This document shows, piece after piece, positions 1-9,186 of a stretch of 36,958 bases of DNA. Location of the stretch: NCBI GenBank assembly GCA_947627925.1, contig CANQXW010000009.1:1-36958 (forward strand), given 5' to 3'. How positions within the stretch are numbered: position 1 is the first letter of the stretch; every line of letters begins with the position of its first letter. The notes below the pieces were generated by a model that did no database searches, was not told the origin of the DNA, and saw nothing but the letters and a program-made list of their open reading frames with translations. A program made the translations under genes and the position numbers. Origin of the DNA: an uncultured Bacilli bacterium (lineage in GTDB: Bacteria > Bacillota_I > Bacilli_A > RF39 > UBA660).

Positions 1-92
1 TCCAAAGATATATTCTAGCATATTAAAACTGACATTTTAAAAAAATTTTATACTGACATTTTAAAAAAGGATTAACAATAAGCAAAAAATAG

Positions 93-121
93 TTTACATT
101 TTAGGCTACTTATAATATAAT
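93..121 (+). promoter_or_regulatory. sigma-A promoter of rpsO
   Basis: A TTTACA -35 box (93-98) and a TATAAT -10 box (116-121) are separated by 17 nt. They lie 84 nt upstream of the rpsO start, so the mRNA has a leader of about 75 nt. No other gene fits between. Upstream (28-70), the short string ACTGACATTTTAAAAAA occurs twice in tandem; its role is unknown. Confidence 0.75.
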
Positions 122-141
122 TAATAGTGAAGTTTTTACTT

Positions 142-168
142 AGATAAAAAAGTTTCCGATTTTTATCT
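142..168 (+). promoter_or_regulatory. rpsO leader hairpin
   Basis: AGATAAAAA (142-150) pairs perfectly with TTTTTATCT (160-168) across a 9-nt loop in the rpsO 5' leader, about 35 nt before the start codon. Ribosomal protein S15 is known to bind its own leader in several bacteria. That this hairpin is such a site is inference; it could also simply stabilise the message. Confidence 0.45.
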
Positions 169-204
169 CAGTTTAAACCAATTAAAAAGAAAGGAAGAAG
201 AAAA

Positions 205-474
205 ATGGCCTTAAAAAAAGAAGAAAAAGCCAAAATTATTAAAGAATTTGCTAAAAATGCAAAAGATTGTGGTTCTGCAGAAGTTCAAATTGCAATATTA
301 ACTAATGAAATCAATAATTTAACTGAACATATGAAAGAACACAAACATGATTATCATTCAAAAAGAGGCTTACTAATGAAAGTAGGTAGAAGAAAGAAAT
401 TACTTAACTACTTAAAAGAAAATGATGTAGTAAGTTATCGGGAAGTAATCAAAAAATTAAACTTAAGAAAATAA
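205..474 (+). CDS. rpsO: 30S ribosomal protein S15
   Basis: This primary 16S rRNA-binding protein nucleates the central domain of the 30S subunit. Its 89 residues match the usual S15 length, and the family pattern is clear: an N-terminal helix, [24 protein letters not shown], then [20 protein letters not shown] near residues 51-70 and a C-terminal [11 protein letters not shown]. The ATG is preceded by a purine-rich site (GAAAGGAAGAAG). A good promoter and a hairpin-bearing leader lie upstream, compatible with autoregulation. It is followed by an intrinsic terminator and then pnp, the order common in bacteria. Confidence 0.98.
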   Translation: MALKKEEKAKIIKEFAKNAKDCGSAEVQIAILTNEINNLTEHMKEHKHDYHSKRGLLMKVGRRKKLLNYLKENDVVSYREVIKKLNLRK

Positions 475-480
475 GAAAAA

Positions 481-512
481 GGCACTGTCAATTTTTAGTG
501 TCTTTTTATTTT
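481..512 (+). terminator. intrinsic terminator after rpsO
   Basis: GGCACT and AGTGTC form a short stem (one G-U pair) followed by TTTTTATTTTT. It sits between rpsO and pnp, so part of the transcripts probably end here while readthrough supplies pnp. No separate strong promoter is visible in the 54-nt gap. Confidence 0.7.
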
Positions 513-528
513 TAGAAAAGAGGTAGAA

Positions 529-2700
529 ATGAAAAAAGTATTTGAATTAGATTTTTATGGTAGAAAAATTGTTGTCGAACATGGTGAACTAGCAAGAAGA
601 GCCCATGGCAGTGTTTTAGTTCGCGTAGGAGATACGGTTGTTTTAAGTACAGCGGTAGTTTCTAGTAACGTAAATATTTTGTCTGATTTTTTTCCATTAA
701 TGGTATTGTATAATGAGAAATTATATTCAGTTGGTAAAATACCGGGTGGATTTATTAAAAGGGAAGGAAGACCAACAGATAATGCCACTTTAGCAGCGAG
801 AATGATTGATAGACCAATGCGTCCTTTATTCCCTGATGATTTTCGAAATGAAGTGCAAATTGTGAATACGGTTTTAAGTGTTGATCAAGATAATGTCCCA
901 GAATTAGCGGCTTTATTTGGGTCATCTTTAGCCACTTGCATTAGTAAAATACCTTTTAATGGTCCTGTGGCAGCGGTTAAAGTTGGTCGAGTTGATGGTA
1001 AATTTGTAATTAATCCAACTGTAGAAGAAGCTGAGAAAAGTGATATTGATTTAACTGTTGCTGGTACCATTGATGCCATTAACATGGTGGAAGCTGGAGC
1101 TAAAGAAGTATCAGAAAAAGATATGTTAGAGGCTTTATTATTTGGTCATGAAGCTGTTAAAAAACTTGTCGCTTTTGAAATGGAAATTATTAAAGAAATT
1201 GGGGAAGAAAAGATGGATTACCCAAAACTAGAAATAAGTGATGAGTTAAAAGAAGAAATTGCAAGCAAAGTTGAAGATAGGCTAAATGAAGCACTTCATA
1301 TTAAAGAACAAAAAGAAATGTATGATGCCATTGATGCGATTAAAGAAGCATTAATTGAAGAATATACAAATAACAATAGTGATTTAAAAGATGATGAGTT
1401 AAAAGAACTTTTAACTAAAGTAAGTTTAGTTTATGAAGATGTTCGTTATAAAGTATTTAGAAGAATTATTGTTAAAGAAAAATTAAGAGCGGGTGGTAGA
1501 AAACTAGATGAAATTAGGCCTTTAAGTGCTAGTATTGATTTGCTACCAAGAACGCATGGTTCGGCTTTATTTACGAGAGGCGAAACTCAAAGTTTATCTA
1601 TTACTACTTTAGGCGCTCTAGGAGAAAGCCAAATGCTTGATGGTCTTTCTTTAGAGGAAGAAAAAAGATTTATGCTTCATTATAATTTTCCCCAATTTAG
1701 TGTAGGCGAAACAGGAAGATATGGAAGTCCTGGGCGAAGAGAAATTGGTCATGGAGCTTTAGGCGAAAGAGCTTTACTCCAAGTTATTCCATCTGAAGAA
1801 GAATTTCCTTATACCATTAGAGTGGTTAGTGAAATCTTAGGTAGTAATGGTTCTTCTAGTCAAGCGAGTATTTGTGCTGGTTGCTTAAGTTTAATGGCTG
1901 CCGGCGTCCCAATTAAAGCTCCTGTTGCGGGTATTGCAATGGGTCTTATCACTAATGAAAAGAAATATGTTATTTTAACTGACATTGAAGGAATGGAAGA
2001 TCATTTAGGTGATATGGACTTTAAAGTAGCGGGTACAAGAAAAGGTATTTGTGCTTTACAAATGGATATTAAGATTGATGGTGTTAATAAAAACATTTTA
2101 AAAGAAGCTTTAGAACAAGCGAAAAAAGCTCGTCTAGAAATCTTAGATTTATATGAAACAATTATTAAAGAACCAAGAAAAGAATTATCTGAATATGCGC
2201 CAAAGATTGAAACATTTACAATTGATCCAGAAAAGATTAAAGATGTTATTGGCCGTGGTGGCGAAATGATTACTAAAATCATTTTGGAAGCTAGTCATGT
2301 TAAAACGGTTAATGATAAAAATGCCGTTAAAGTAGATTTAGAAGATGATGGTAGAGTAATTATTTATCATACTGATAAAGAAATTATTAAGAAAACTAGA
2401 GAAATGATTGAAGATGTGGTTAAAGAAGTCGAAACTGGTAAAATTTACAATGGTAAAGTAGTTAAAGTCGAAGACTTTGGTTGCTTTGTAGAATTATGGC
2501 CAGGTTGTGAAGGTATGGTTCATGTTTCGCAACTTGATTATAAGAGAGTTAATAAAGCTAGTGATGTAGTTAAAGTGGGAGATGAAATCATCGTTAAATC
2601 TTTAGGCTATGATAATCGGGGCCGTTTAAATTTATCTAGAAAAGATGCTTTACCAAAGCCAGAAATAAAAGAAGAGAAAAAAGAAAGAAACGATAAATAA
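529..2700 (+). CDS. pnp: polyribonucleotide nucleotidyltransferase (PNPase)
   Basis: Phosphorolytic 3'-5' exoribonuclease of mRNA decay, usually a trimer. At 723 residues it is full length. Order of domains: RNase PH-like 1 (about 10-145), helical linker (about 150-230), RNase PH-like 2 (about 320-460) with the core stretches [15 protein letters not shown] and, near 484-503, [14 protein letters not shown], which carries the catalytic acidic residues. A KH domain follows, with its loop V-I-G-R-G-G-E near 571, then an S1 RNA-binding domain (about 636-705) and a charged Lys/Glu tail. The start is supported by GAGGTAGAAATG. No defects seen. Confidence 0.98.
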   Translation: MKKVFELDFYGRKIVVEHGELARRAHGSVLVRVGDTVVLSTAVVSSNVNILSDFFPLMVLYNEKLYSVGKIPGGFIKREGRPTDNATLAARMIDRPMRPLFPDDFRNEVQIVNTVLSVDQDNVPELAALFGSSLATCISKIPFNGPVAAVKVGRVDGKFVINPTVEEAEKSDIDLTVAGTIDAINMVEAGAKEVSEKDMLEALLFGHEAVKKLVAFEMEIIKEIGEEKMDYPKLEISDELKEEIASKVEDRLNEALHIKEQKEMYDAIDAIKEALIEEYTNNNSDLKDDELKELLTKVSLVYEDVRYKVFRRIIVKEKLRAGGRKLDEIRPLSASIDLLPRTHGSALFTRGETQSLSITTLGALGESQMLDGLSLEEEKRFMLHYNFPQFSVGETGRYGSPGRREIGHGALGERALLQVIPSEEEFPYTIRVVSEILGSNGSSSQASICAGCLSLMAAGVPIKAPVAGIAMGLITNEKKYVILTDIEGMEDHLGDMDFKVAGTRKGICALQMDIKIDGVNKNILKEALEQAKKARLEILDLYETIIKEPRKELSEYAPKIETFTIDPEKIKDVIGRGGEMITKIILEASHVKTVNDKNAVKVDLEDDGRVIIYHTDKEIIKKTREMIEDVVKEVETGKIYNGKVVKVEDFGCFVELWPGCEGMVHVSQLDYKRVNKASDVVKVGDEIIVKSLGYDNRGRLNLSRKDALPKPEIKEEKKERNDK

Positions 2701-2743
2701 TTAGGAAAGAAGTAGAAATACTTTTTTTCATTTAGGATAAGTT

Positions 2744-3403
2744 ATGAAAAAAGAAAAATTGAATATTGTTTATGAAGATAAATACTTAATTGTAATTAAT
2801 AAGCCTAGTGGAATGCTAACTATTAGTAATGAAAAAGAAAAAGATAATACTTTATATCATCAAGTATCTCTTTATTTAAAAAAGCAAAATAAAAATAATA
2901 AAGTATTTATTGTTCATCGTTTAGACAAAGATACTTCAGGCTTAGTGTTACTAGCTAAAAGTGAGAAGATTAAAAGGATGCTTCAAGATAATTGGGAGAA
3001 TGTTCAAAGAGGTTATACAGCAATTGTAAAGGGAAAAGTTGAAAAAGATAAAGATACTTTAACCAGTTATTTAATGACTACGAAAACTCACTATGTCTAT
3101 AGTACGAAAAATAAAAAAGGAAAACTAGCGATAACAGAATATAAAAGAATAAATTCTAATAATTTATATAGTGCTTTAAAAATAAATATTAAAACAGGGC
3201 GAAGAAATCAAATTAGAGTGCAATTAAAAGATATAAATCATCCAATTATAGGGGATAAAACTTATAATGAAGAAAAAGATAAGCATATTAAAAGATTATG
3301 CTTACATGCAAATTATTTAGAATTTACCCATCCCATTACTCATGAAGTATTAAAGTTATCGATTGATGACCCTAAAGATTTTAAAAAATTAATTAATTAT
3401 TAA
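2744..3403 (+). CDS. RluA-family RNA pseudouridine synthase
   Basis: Isomerises uridine to pseudouridine in rRNA or tRNA. The signature HRLDKDTSGLVLLAKS at about residues 58-73 contains the catalytic Asp, and TGRRNQIRVQL plus HPIIGDKTY are the other conserved family blocks. At 219 residues it lacks the N-terminal S4 domain of RluD/RluC types, so it is a short-form member (YhcT/RluA-like). The substrate position cannot be told from sequence. It follows pnp by 43 nt without a clear terminator, so cotranscription is likely. It converges on vanY, with a shared terminator between them. Confidence 0.92.
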   Translation: MKKEKLNIVYEDKYLIVINKPSGMLTISNEKEKDNTLYHQVSLYLKKQNKNNKVFIVHRLDKDTSGLVLLAKSEKIKRMLQDNWENVQRGYTAIVKGKVEKDKDTLTSYLMTTKTHYVYSTKNKKGKLAITEYKRINSNNLYSALKINIKTGRRNQIRVQLKDINHPIIGDKTYNEEKDKHIKRLCLHANYLEFTHPITHEVLKLSIDDPKDFKKLINY

Positions 3404-3428
3404 AAAGAGAAGGAGCAATCCTTCTTTT
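3402..3428. terminator. bidirectional intrinsic terminator
   Basis: AGAAGGA (3408-3414) and TCCTTCT (3419-3425) form a 7-bp stem closed by a GCAA tetraloop. A-rich sequence lies on the left and T-rich sequence on the right, so it can serve both the pseudouridine synthase (+) and the convergent vanY gene (-). It overlaps the last codon of vanY. Confidence 0.85.
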
Positions 3429-4545
3429 AATATTCGGCAATATATAAATCATAGTATTCATCATAAGTAAGGCCAGAATCATGAACTTTAGTGGCTAAAT
3501 CAACTCCTAAATAACGGATATGCCATGGTTCTTCCATATAACCCGTAATAGGGACAAATTCTTCTAGATATCTTAAGATAAAACCATATTTATAACAGTT
3601 ATTTTTAACCCATTCAAAGTCTTTATCATCAAGCCTTTGGCCAATAACATTAGGATCATTTAAATCAACTGCAAGGCCTAATTGATGTTCACTAGTTCCG
3701 GGACGAGCAGAGTAGGTATCAGCCTTTTCTCTACCATCTTCAGCTACATAATTAGTATATAAAGTATTTTGAAATGAATAAGAACGATAAGCTGTCGTAC
3801 TTTCTAAAGTAAGTCCATCTTTAGTTGCAGCTTCAATAAATTTTTGATAAGCATCAGCGGCAACTTTAACCATTTTAGCCCCATTTTTACTATCAAATAG
3901 AGTAACTAAGTTTTTAGGAACAAAATCTTTATCGACATAATGATATTTATTAATCAATGTGGTTATCTCATCCGGATTTTCAATTCTAATTGGGTCGGTA
4001 TAAAATTCTTTATCTAGATTAAGATTAACATAAGTAACAACTTTATCAATACTTTTATCTTGATTCTTAGCTTGATATTCTTCATATCTAGCTAAATTTT
4101 CAATATTGAAGTTTTTAATTTCTAAATATTTAGTAAAGTCACTTTGTTTATCTAAATTTAATAATTTATCTTGATTAATATTACTCAATTTAAAGATATT
4201 ATTTACTTCTTCAGCCTTATAGCCAATTTCTAAATATTGATTAATTTTCGTAAGAAAATCAGTTTCATCTAAATAATCTATTTTTAAATATTCTTCTAAA
4301 TAAGCATCTTGATATAAATTATTCTTAAGTATTTCATCTAAAGTTTTAGAATAATCATCTTTGTAAACTTGGGTTAAATTATTTTCTTTGATAACCTTTA
4401 TGGCTTCCTCGCTATAATATTTTTGAGAAGTATTATTTCCAAAAATAAGTTTAATTAGGAATATAATTAAGAAAGCAATAATAAGTAATCCAAGTAGTAA
4501 AATAGTAAATCTTATAATTCTTCTTTTTGTTTTTCTTTTCATCAT
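3427..4545 (-). CDS. VanY-type D-alanyl-D-alanine carboxypeptidase, membrane-anchored
   Basis: Zinc peptidase that removes terminal D-Ala from peptidoglycan stems. A Lys/Arg-rich start is followed by a membrane segment (about 12-34), placing the rest outside the cell. A poorly conserved middle (35-220) precedes the VanY domain. There, T-A-Y-R-S-Y, S-E-H-Q-L-G-L-A-V-D-L (near 284-294, His and Asp zinc ligands) and E-P-W-H-I-R-Y-L (near 337, last His ligand) are intact. Two adjacent ATG codons (4545 and 4542) follow GGTGG closely, and the second is equally likely. A TATAAT -10 box at 4558-4563 gives only a very short leader. No van regulators are nearby, so this looks like a housekeeping wall enzyme rather than a resistance gene. 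Confidence 0.92.
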   Translation of the reverse strand: MMKRKTKRRIIRFTILLLGLLIIAFLIIFLIKLIFGNNTSQKYYSEEAIKVIKENNLTQVYKDDYSKTLDEILKNNLYQDAYLEEYLKIDYLDETDFLTKINQYLEIGYKAEEVNNIFKLSNINQDKLLNLDKQSDFTKYLEIKNFNIENLARYEEYQAKNQDKSIDKVVTYVNLNLDKEFYTDPIRIENPDEITTLINKYHYVDKDFVPKNLVTLFDSKNGAKMVKVAADAYQKFIEAATKDGLTLESTTAYRSYSFQNTLYTNYVAEDGREKADTYSARPGTSEHQLGLAVDLNDPNVIGQRLDDKDFEWVKNNCYKYGFILRYLEEFVPITGYMEEPWHIRYLGVDLATKVHDSGLTYDEYYDLYIAEY

Positions 4546-4604
4546 ACCACCATAAATATTATATCACTTTCTTCTTTTTAATGTTTTAAAATATCTAAAA
4601 GTTG

Positions 4605-4641
4605 ACATATAAAAAGCTACTACTTAACAGCAGTAGCTTTT
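4605..4641 (-). terminator. intrinsic terminator of the 4620-8626 operon
   Basis: A perfect 10-bp stem, AAAAGCTACT with AGTAGCTTTT (4612-4621 / 4632-4641), ends in a T-run on the minus strand. The stop codon of the Cys-rich protein gene lies inside the loop. Confidence 0.85.
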
Positions 4642-6461
4642 ACTTGTCTAGTTTCTCCAGTTCTTTCCCAACCATCTAAATATTCAAGTGGGCTCCATGT
4701 ATATCTATATTTTGTAACATTTTGACTTGAAACTGTTGGATTTACTTTAGTGACATTTCCTTGTGTACACTTAGAATCTGCACCTAAACCATATTTAGTA
4801 TAACCAGCAGGACAAGTATATTCGGTAGTTTTAATACCATTTTGCGTATCTTTTCCAGTTGATACACATTTACCATTTTGATCTTTAAATCCGTCAGGAC
4901 ATTTTGTAGATGTTTTCTTATCTGGTTCATATTCTTTTGGATAACATTTATGATCTTTATCATTTAATGTATAACCATTTTCACAACTATATTCTGGAGT
5001 TTTAACAGTTGTTAATTGAGTTTTATCTTCAATATCACATTTAGAACCATTTACTTTACCTGTTTCACAAGTATAAGTAGGTGTTGTTGGTGTTCCAGAT
5101 GGAGTATTTTGATAACATCTAAGACTTGCACCAGAACCAGTTTGAGAAGTAGTGCCACTTGGACAACTATAAGAATATGATGTGACAATTCCATTTTGAT
5201 ATGAGTAAGAAGCGCCACAATAATATGCGTAAACAGTTCTTGAACAATTAGTTCCACAAGTTTGTTTTACAGTTCCACTATAAGTACATCCTTGGTAGGT
5301 ATAATTATGTGGAGTTTTATAGTAAACATAGTAAGCATTACTCTTTTTATAACATTTAAGACTTGCACCACTACCACTATAAGGACTATATCCGCTAGGA
5401 CAACCATAATTAGCAATAGCTACTTTTGTAAGTTCTTTAGAAGAACCGGCAACAACACATTTGCCATCAACTAAATTACCTTGACTACATTTAGCAGTAG
5501 CATCAACTTGTTTGACGTCAGTTTTATAACATTTTAAGTCGGCTCCCGTACCTTCTTTGGAAGTAGTACCTTCTGGACAACTATAATTATATGTTACTTT
5601 TGAATTAACTGCGTCTTTAGTTTTAACACATTTAGCATTTGGATCTTCCCCAACTTTAGTGTAACCTTCTTTACAACTGTATTCAGTTGATTTTATTGGA
5701 TCAGTTGTAGTACTAGAATCTTTAGTACAAGTAACTTTTTCTCCATTAACAATTTTTTCATAACCATTAGGACAGTTATAAGTTACCACTTTAGTTGATG
5801 GAATAGTATTTTCATCACCTTTTAGACAAATGGTATTTTTACCACTACCGTTTTTAGTATAACCGGCAGGGCAACCATAAACGTTTTCTAAAGATGTGTA
5901 TGCTTGTTTATAACGATATTCTGTAGTTAAGTCACTTGGTTCTACAATAGTTACTTTACAATTACCACTAATACATAATTGGTTACAACCTAACTCTTCA
6001 GTTGTTTTAGCAACTTCAGTTCCACAAACTAGAGTAGTAGTCATATGATATTTACCATTAGTATTGGATACTGTAACATAACTTGCTTCGGTATCACAAG
6101 TACTACCATTATATCCAAATGATAAGATTAAATTTTTATCAATTAATTCTTGTAAAGTATATTTTAGAGTCATACCATTTTCTGGTAATTCGCTAATTAA
6201 GAAATATTCTTTAGCAGTATCATGGAAATATCTAAAGTTTTCAATATAATCTTTAGAATAATAATCAGTATTATTTAAAACATTGTTAATATTACCATTA
6301 TTATTGCCATTATCATAGTTAACATTAGAATTACCTGCATTATTGTTTCTGGCAAATAACCAAATTATTAAGAAAATGATTAAAGCGACTATAACAATTA
6401 ATATTCCTTTTTTTAGGACATTACCCCAATCAATACTTTTTCTTGGTTCTTCTACGTACAT
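4620..6461 (-). CDS. membrane-anchored protein with cysteine-paired repeats, unknown function
   Basis: I do not recognise a family. Seen: a short cytoplasmic start, one membrane helix (about 15-37), an Asn/Gly-rich linker, then an extracellular part. From about residue 195 to 590 it carries at least eight degenerate repeats of the form Y-x-C-P-x-G-Y/T-T/S, a short Gly/Ser turn, then K-C. Examples are YSCPSGTTSQTGSGASLRCY and YTCPAGYTKYGLGADSKC. Shorter C-x-x-G-x(4-6)-G-K-C units are interspersed. The even cysteine pairing suggests one disulfide per repeat, loosely EGF- or sushi-like. It starts 2 nt after the upstream gene, so the two are translated as a pair. Likely a stalk or adhesin; that is inference. 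Confidence 0.8.
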   Translation of the reverse strand: MYVEEPRKSIDWGNVLKKGILIVIVALIIFLIIWLFARNNNAGNSNVNYDNGNNNGNINNVLNNTDYYSKDYIENFRYFHDTAKEYFLISELPENGMTLKYTLQELIDKNLILSFGYNGSTCDTEASYVTVSNTNGKYHMTTTLVCGTEVAKTTEELGCNQLCISGNCKVTIVEPSDLTTEYRYKQAYTSLENVYGCPAGYTKNGSGKNTICLKGDENTIPSTKVVTYNCPNGYEKIVNGEKVTCTKDSSTTTDPIKSTEYSCKEGYTKVGEDPNAKCVKTKDAVNSKVTYNYSCPEGTTSKEGTGADLKCYKTDVKQVDATAKCSQGNLVDGKCVVAGSSKELTKVAIANYGCPSGYSPYSGSGASLKCYKKSNAYYVYYKTPHNYTYQGCTYSGTVKQTCGTNCSRTVYAYYCGASYSYQNGIVTSYSYSCPSGTTSQTGSGASLRCYQNTPSGTPTTPTYTCETGKVNGSKCDIEDKTQLTTVKTPEYSCENGYTLNDKDHKCYPKEYEPDKKTSTKCPDGFKDQNGKCVSTGKDTQNGIKTTEYTCPAGYTKYGLGADSKCTQGNVTKVNPTVSSQNVTKYRYTWSPLEYLDGWERTGETRQVKATAVK

Positions 6462-6463
6462 TA

Positions 6464-8626
6464 TTATTCACCGCTTTCTCTAGTTAAGGTCATTTCTTCG
6501 CCACATGTTTGGTTATATACTATATTAACAGCGCTAGAAGCTGTTTGGAATAAAGAATCCCATCTTTGGTATTCAGGACTTTCGCCATCGCCAATAGGAA
6601 TAAATGTAAACCATAATGGACCAACTACATCGTCCCAAGCAAGAGCAAAGTCACTAGGATTTTCAATTTTAGCTCTTTCATTGAATATTGGGTCTTCCAT
6701 TAAAACGTTTTCTTCTAAACTAGCTTCTATATTATTTAAATGATTTAATGAATTATCCATATTATTTAATGATTTAACAAATATTTCTAAATACATATAT
6801 GCTTTATTACTTAAATCCATATTGTATGGATCAGCTAAACAAGCTTCAACAATATCAACAAATCCTTCTAAGAATTCATCTAAATCACTACCAGCTGGAG
6901 CAATATCTCTTAAAGCTTCAATTCTATTTAAATCTTCATTAGTAATGCTGTTAATACCAGTAATTTTAGTATCGATTACATGAGCAGCGATTTCGTTCAT
7001 AACATCGTTTAAGGCAAGAGATGCTTCATCATTTTTATGAGTCATAATATCTCTATTGGCAATACCAACTACAAAACGAGTATAATCATTGATATTAGCT
7101 CCATTAAATAAGTTATAACTTTGTAATACATACGCTCTGTTAACATAATCTATAGCTTCTTGAGCAGTTAAATTTTGAGTTGCTCTAGCATTTTCATAAT
7201 CATTAATATAATTATAATTAAATCCTATGCATTGTGCATAACTTTCAACTCTAGAATCATATGGAACTTGTTTTAATATAGCAATTTGATCTTCTGAGAA
7301 GTTAAATGCCATAAAGTAAGCAGCATTATCAGAATAACCAATTTCTCTTAAAGCATCAACAACTTCTGGATTACTATTTTGCATCGCAATAATAGCTTCT
7401 GGTACTGGAGTAGGAGTAGGTTCTGCTTCTATAAGTTCTTCTGGTTGTGGATTATAATTAGGATCAACATATTCCATATAAGTATTATTATTACTATTAG
7501 ATCCCTTTCCATTAGAACGACCTATTAAGTAAGCACCTACTACAAGACTAATTCCAATAGCACCAGATAAAGCATAACATATTGCTTTTTGAATTTTGCT
7601 ATTATCTTTTTTAACAGGTTCAGGTTGTTTTACTGGTTCAGGCTTTTTAATAGGTTCGGGTTGCTTTACTGATTCAGTTTTTGGTGCTTGATCCGTTTTA
7701 TTATCCATATCTTTACCTCCTTCTGGTAATTGTTCTTCTTTTTTATCATCTTTTGCTTCTTCGTTATTAGCTTGTTCTTGTGTCTTTTCATCTTGATTAT
7801 CAATTTTAAATTCTTTAATTAAGTCTTCATAATGACTTAATTCTAAAGTATCAATTAATTTATTTAACGATTTTAATAATTCCTCTTTTTCAGAATCACT
7901 AATATCTTTTTGACTTAAATTTTCTAATTTAGTTCTTAAATCTTGTTCACTCATAAGTAGCAAGCTATAATCATATTTTGTTAAATTATCATATTCTTGT
8001 TTAGCTAAATCGTATTGTTTTTGAACATCGGTATTTTCAAATGCTTCGAAGTATTTTAAATCTTCTTCTAAAGTTTCAATCTCTTTTTTAACACCAGTAG
8101 TATCATGGTTATAAGCTTCTAAAGTTTTTAAATCTCTAACTTTAGCATTTAAAGCCTTTTTAAGAGCACTTTTAGAAGTCCATTTTTCTCTAGCTTTTAA
8201 AGTAAGTTTTAAATCATCCATCATGACTAATAAATCCTTAAGATAAGAGTTTAAATCATTACCCTCTAAATCAGGATTAATTTCTATTAATTTATTAAAA
8301 GTTTTAGTGCTATAACTATGGATTTCACTAACTAAATAATTAATAATTTCTTCTTTTTGCTTTTTAGATGTTCTTGCTGCTGTTAATTTTTTAATTTCAT
8401 TTCTATAAAGCTCAAAAATTGTTACTTTGCTTTTATATTCATCATATAAAGCTCTTTGTTTACTAAGCTCTTGACCTAATTTTGTATATTCGCTAAATTC
8501 TTCTTGAGTCATTTGACCATTATCTAGCTTACTTCTTAAAGCCTTTCTTTGTCTTTCTAATTTTGTTGTAGTACCTTTAATATTTTTGAGAAAATCATTT
8601 AATTTTTCTCTTAATTCATCTTTCAT
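6464..8626 (-). CDS. coiled-coil membrane protein with Pro-Glu-Pro linker, unknown function
   Basis: Not recognised. Residues 1-290 are charged and heptad-like, suggesting a long cytoplasmic coiled coil. A Glu/Gln/Lys-rich stretch follows, then a linker with three to four P-E-P-[IV]-K-[KQ] repeats (about 318-338). A single membrane helix (about 347-370) leads to an extracellular part of about 340 residues that starts with a Pro/Thr-rich spacer and has no cysteine-repeat motif. AAAGGGGG sits 7 nt before the ATG. A strong sigma-A promoter and flanking repeats lie just upstream. It is the first gene of a two-gene operon with the Cys-rich protein, so the two may form one envelope-spanning assembly. 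Confidence 0.8.
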   Translation of the reverse strand: MKDELREKLNDFLKNIKGTTTKLERQRKALRSKLDNGQMTQEEFSEYTKLGQELSKQRALYDEYKSKVTIFELYRNEIKKLTAARTSKKQKEEIINYLVSEIHSYSTKTFNKLIEINPDLEGNDLNSYLKDLLVMMDDLKLTLKAREKWTSKSALKKALNAKVRDLKTLEAYNHDTTGVKKEIETLEEDLKYFEAFENTDVQKQYDLAKQEYDNLTKYDYSLLLMSEQDLRTKLENLSQKDISDSEKEELLKSLNKLIDTLELSHYEDLIKEFKIDNQDEKTQEQANNEEAKDDKKEEQLPEGGKDMDNKTDQAPKTESVKQPEPIKKPEPVKQPEPVKKDNSKIQKAICYALSGAIGISLVVGAYLIGRSNGKGSNSNNNTYMEYVDPNYNPQPEELIEAEPTPTPVPEAIIAMQNSNPEVVDALREIGYSDNAAYFMAFNFSEDQIAILKQVPYDSRVESYAQCIGFNYNYINDYENARATQNLTAQEAIDYVNRAYVLQSYNLFNGANINDYTRFVVGIANRDIMTHKNDEASLALNDVMNEIAAHVIDTKITGINSITNEDLNRIEALRDIAPAGSDLDEFLEGFVDIVEACLADPYNMDLSNKAYMYLEIFVKSLNNMDNSLNHLNNIEASLEENVLMEDPIFNERAKIENPSDFALAWDDVVGPLWFTFIPIGDGESPEYQRWDSLFQTASSAVNIVYNQTCGEEMTLTRESGE

Positions 8627-8656
8627 ATCAAATCCCCCTTTGTGAATATGCCGTAT

Positions 8657-8685
8657 ATAATACTATAATGTAAGGAAAATGTCAA
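8657..8685 (-). promoter_or_regulatory. strong sigma-A promoter of the membrane-protein operon
   Basis: On the minus strand a perfect TTGACA (8685-8680) and TATTAT (8662-8657) are separated by 17 nt, about 30 nt before the start codon at 8626. This is among the best promoters in the window. Direct repeats abut its upstream side. Confidence 0.85.
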
Positions 8686-8687
8686 GC

Positions 8688-8740
8688 AAAAAGTGATAAG
8701 ATTAACACACAAAAAGTGATAAGATTAACACTTATCACTT
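8688..8740. repeat. tandem direct repeat plus inverted repeat upstream of promoter
   Basis: A 21-nt string beginning AAAAAGTGATAAG occurs at 8688-8708 and again at 8711-8731 with no mismatch. The second copy forms a perfect 10-bp inverted repeat, AAGTGATAAG / CTTATCACTT (8714-8723 / 8731-8740), with a 7-nt loop. The block lies between the stop of the HTH gene and the -35 box of the operon. It could be a weak terminator for the HTH gene, an operator for a dimeric regulator, or both. Confidence 0.75.
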
Positions 8741-8754
8741 AAATTTGAGATTAA

Positions 8755-9186
8755 TTAGTCTATTTTTCCAAGTAACCAATCAACAGATACATTAAATTTT
8801 TTAGCAAATTCATATATAAAATTAGTAGATATTAAATATCTTCCTTTTTCATATTCACACCAAACAGATGGTGATGTATTAAGAAATTTTGCTAATTTAC
8901 TTTGGGTGTAGTTGTTCATTTTTCGAGTTAATCTAAGCCGGTATTTAATTTTATCATAATCAATATCGGGCTTAATATTTTTGTAATTTTTCGTATCTGT
9001 AAGTCCTAAAGTATAATCTAAAGATACATTAAAGTAATTAGCAAAATCATTAAGTCTTTTTAAGGGCATAATATTATAAGTATTTTCTAAAACTGCATAT
9101 GTACTTCTTTTTATTCCTAGGGCCTCTGCTACTTCTCTTTGTTTTTTGTCACTAGACTCTCGAATCTCTTTCATTCTATTTAACAT
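8755..9186 (-). CDS. transcriptional regulator with two XRE-type HTH domains
   Basis: Two Cro/C1-like helix-turn-helix domains lie in one 143-residue chain: about 1-62 (K-K-Q-R-E-V-A-E-A-L-G-I-K-R-S-T-Y-A) and about 80-143 (Y-T-Q-S-K-L-A-K-F-L-N-T-S-P-S-V-W-C-E-Y-E). Both halves end in similar text, F-N-V-S-L-D-Y-T-L-G-L and F-N-V-S-V-D-W-L-L-G-K, so this is an internal duplication. ATG follows GGTGG by 6 nt. It sits between the membrane-protein operon, whose promoter carries repeats, and the divergent surface-protein/DGR locus. Either could be its target; the sequence does not decide. Confidence 0.88.
   Translation of the reverse strand: MLNRMKEIRESSDKKQREVAEALGIKRSTYAVLENTYNIMPLKRLNDFANYFNVSLDYTLGLTDTKNYKNIKPDIDYDKIKYRLRLTRKMNNYTQSKLAKFLNTSPSVWCEYEKGRYLISTNFIYEFAKKFNVSVDWLLGKID

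Noticed and set aside
3427-4545. VanY gene as part of a glycopeptide-resistance cluster
   Set aside because: No vanH/A/X, VanS/R or VanZ genes nearby; the neighbourhood is housekeeping and envelope genes.
5262-5474. Plus-strand frames over the Cys-rich protein gene and other long antisense frames (for example 555-788, 12534-12758, 32207-32581)
   Set aside because: No ribosome binding sites, composition mirrors the sense codons, and they lie wholly inside well-supported genes.
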